Assembly: GCA_019671135.1 (NCBI GenBank)
Contig: JAHRHY010000011.1
Span: forward strand, 1,054,001-1,118,000
Source: Linnemannia hyalina
Lineage: Eukaryota; Mortierellomycota; Mortierellomycetes; Mortierellales; Mortierellaceae
DNA length: 64,000 nt
Reading direction: 5' to 3'
In this document: in pieces, positions 63,877 to 64,000 of the stretch
Layout of the letters: each line of letters begins with the position of its first letter
Position numbering within the stretch: the first letter of the stretch is position 1
Notes under the pieces: model-generated
What the model was told of the DNA's origin: nothing
What the model saw: the letters and a program-made list of their open reading frames with translations, nothing else
Database searches by the model: none
Program-made: the position numbers and the translations under genes

Positions 63877-64000
63877 TATGCATGACGAAGGAGGATCGAG
63901 TCAGTATTTTGGCAACTGGTAACGGCAATTCAAGGTGATGTACAAAGGACGTGTTCATCCAGCGGCGATCGCATCTTACGCGTAGGTCTCAACGGTTTCG
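63877..64000. other. Upstream flank of the orphan gene
   Basis: It contains the likely promoter of the minus-strand gene. Too short to say more. Confidence 0.4.

Overview
The window is nuclear DNA of a filamentous fungus. Genes carry many short GT-AG introns, promoters are CT-rich, tRNAs are eukaryotic, and the proteins are fungal: a Boi-type polarity protein, Crh-type GH16, a GH5 of the steryl-glucosidase type, HIS5 and COQ2. Gene style and the small eight-cysteine secreted proteins suggest an early-diverging lineage such as Mortierellaceae (Mucoromycota sensu lato). That placement is an inference. All exon limits below come from reading splice sites by eye and checking that each joined frame stays open.

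Layout. 1-7841 has no convincing protein gene. It holds a U6 snRNA-like core (2436-2512), a 19-bp tandem repeat and a divergent pair of tRNA-Pro(AGG) genes (4463-4753). 7842-11422 is a five-exon SH3-SAM-PH-CH polarity protein. 12536-18652 is a cluster of four small secreted eight-cysteine proteins; a fifth lies at 34909. 18966-21878 holds AMMECR1 and Apc15, convergent with a 15-exon USP7/Ubp15 deubiquitinase (22051-27396, minus). 28198-30587 is a WD40 protein, convergent with an HSD17B10-like dehydrogenase (30716-32147, minus), which is divergent from HIS5 (33002-34385). 35876-41951 holds a DUF4097-like protein and a large M16 protease, convergent with COQ2 (42246-43781, minus). Then come a DDX59-type helicase (minus) and a low-complexity Ser/Thr-rich protein (plus) that diverge from each other. 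48700-51790 contains a second divergent tRNA-Pro pair and a lone fifth copy in gene-poor DNA. 52136-63876 is all minus strand: GH5 glucosidase, Crh-like GH16 and a 1261-residue orphan.

Function. The genes are mostly housekeeping: histidine and ubiquinone synthesis, beta-oxidation or steroid dehydrogenase chemistry, ubiquitin removal, and the anaphase-promoting complex. Others serve surface or wall remodelling: GH16, GH5 and the secreted family. No operon-like logic is seen. Neighbours share short divergent promoters or converge within 130-300 bp.

Most notable observations: (1) the two tRNA-Pro(AGG) inverted pairs are copies of one cassette, with homologous spacers and flanks; (2) a five-member secreted family shares an eight-cysteine pattern; (3) the dehydrogenase start codon is split by an intron (AT|G), and the USP7 homologue appears to have its ATG as the last codon of exon 1; (4) the GH5 enzyme ends in a CaaX prenylation motif; (5) the Boi-like protein carries an extra C-terminal CH domain.
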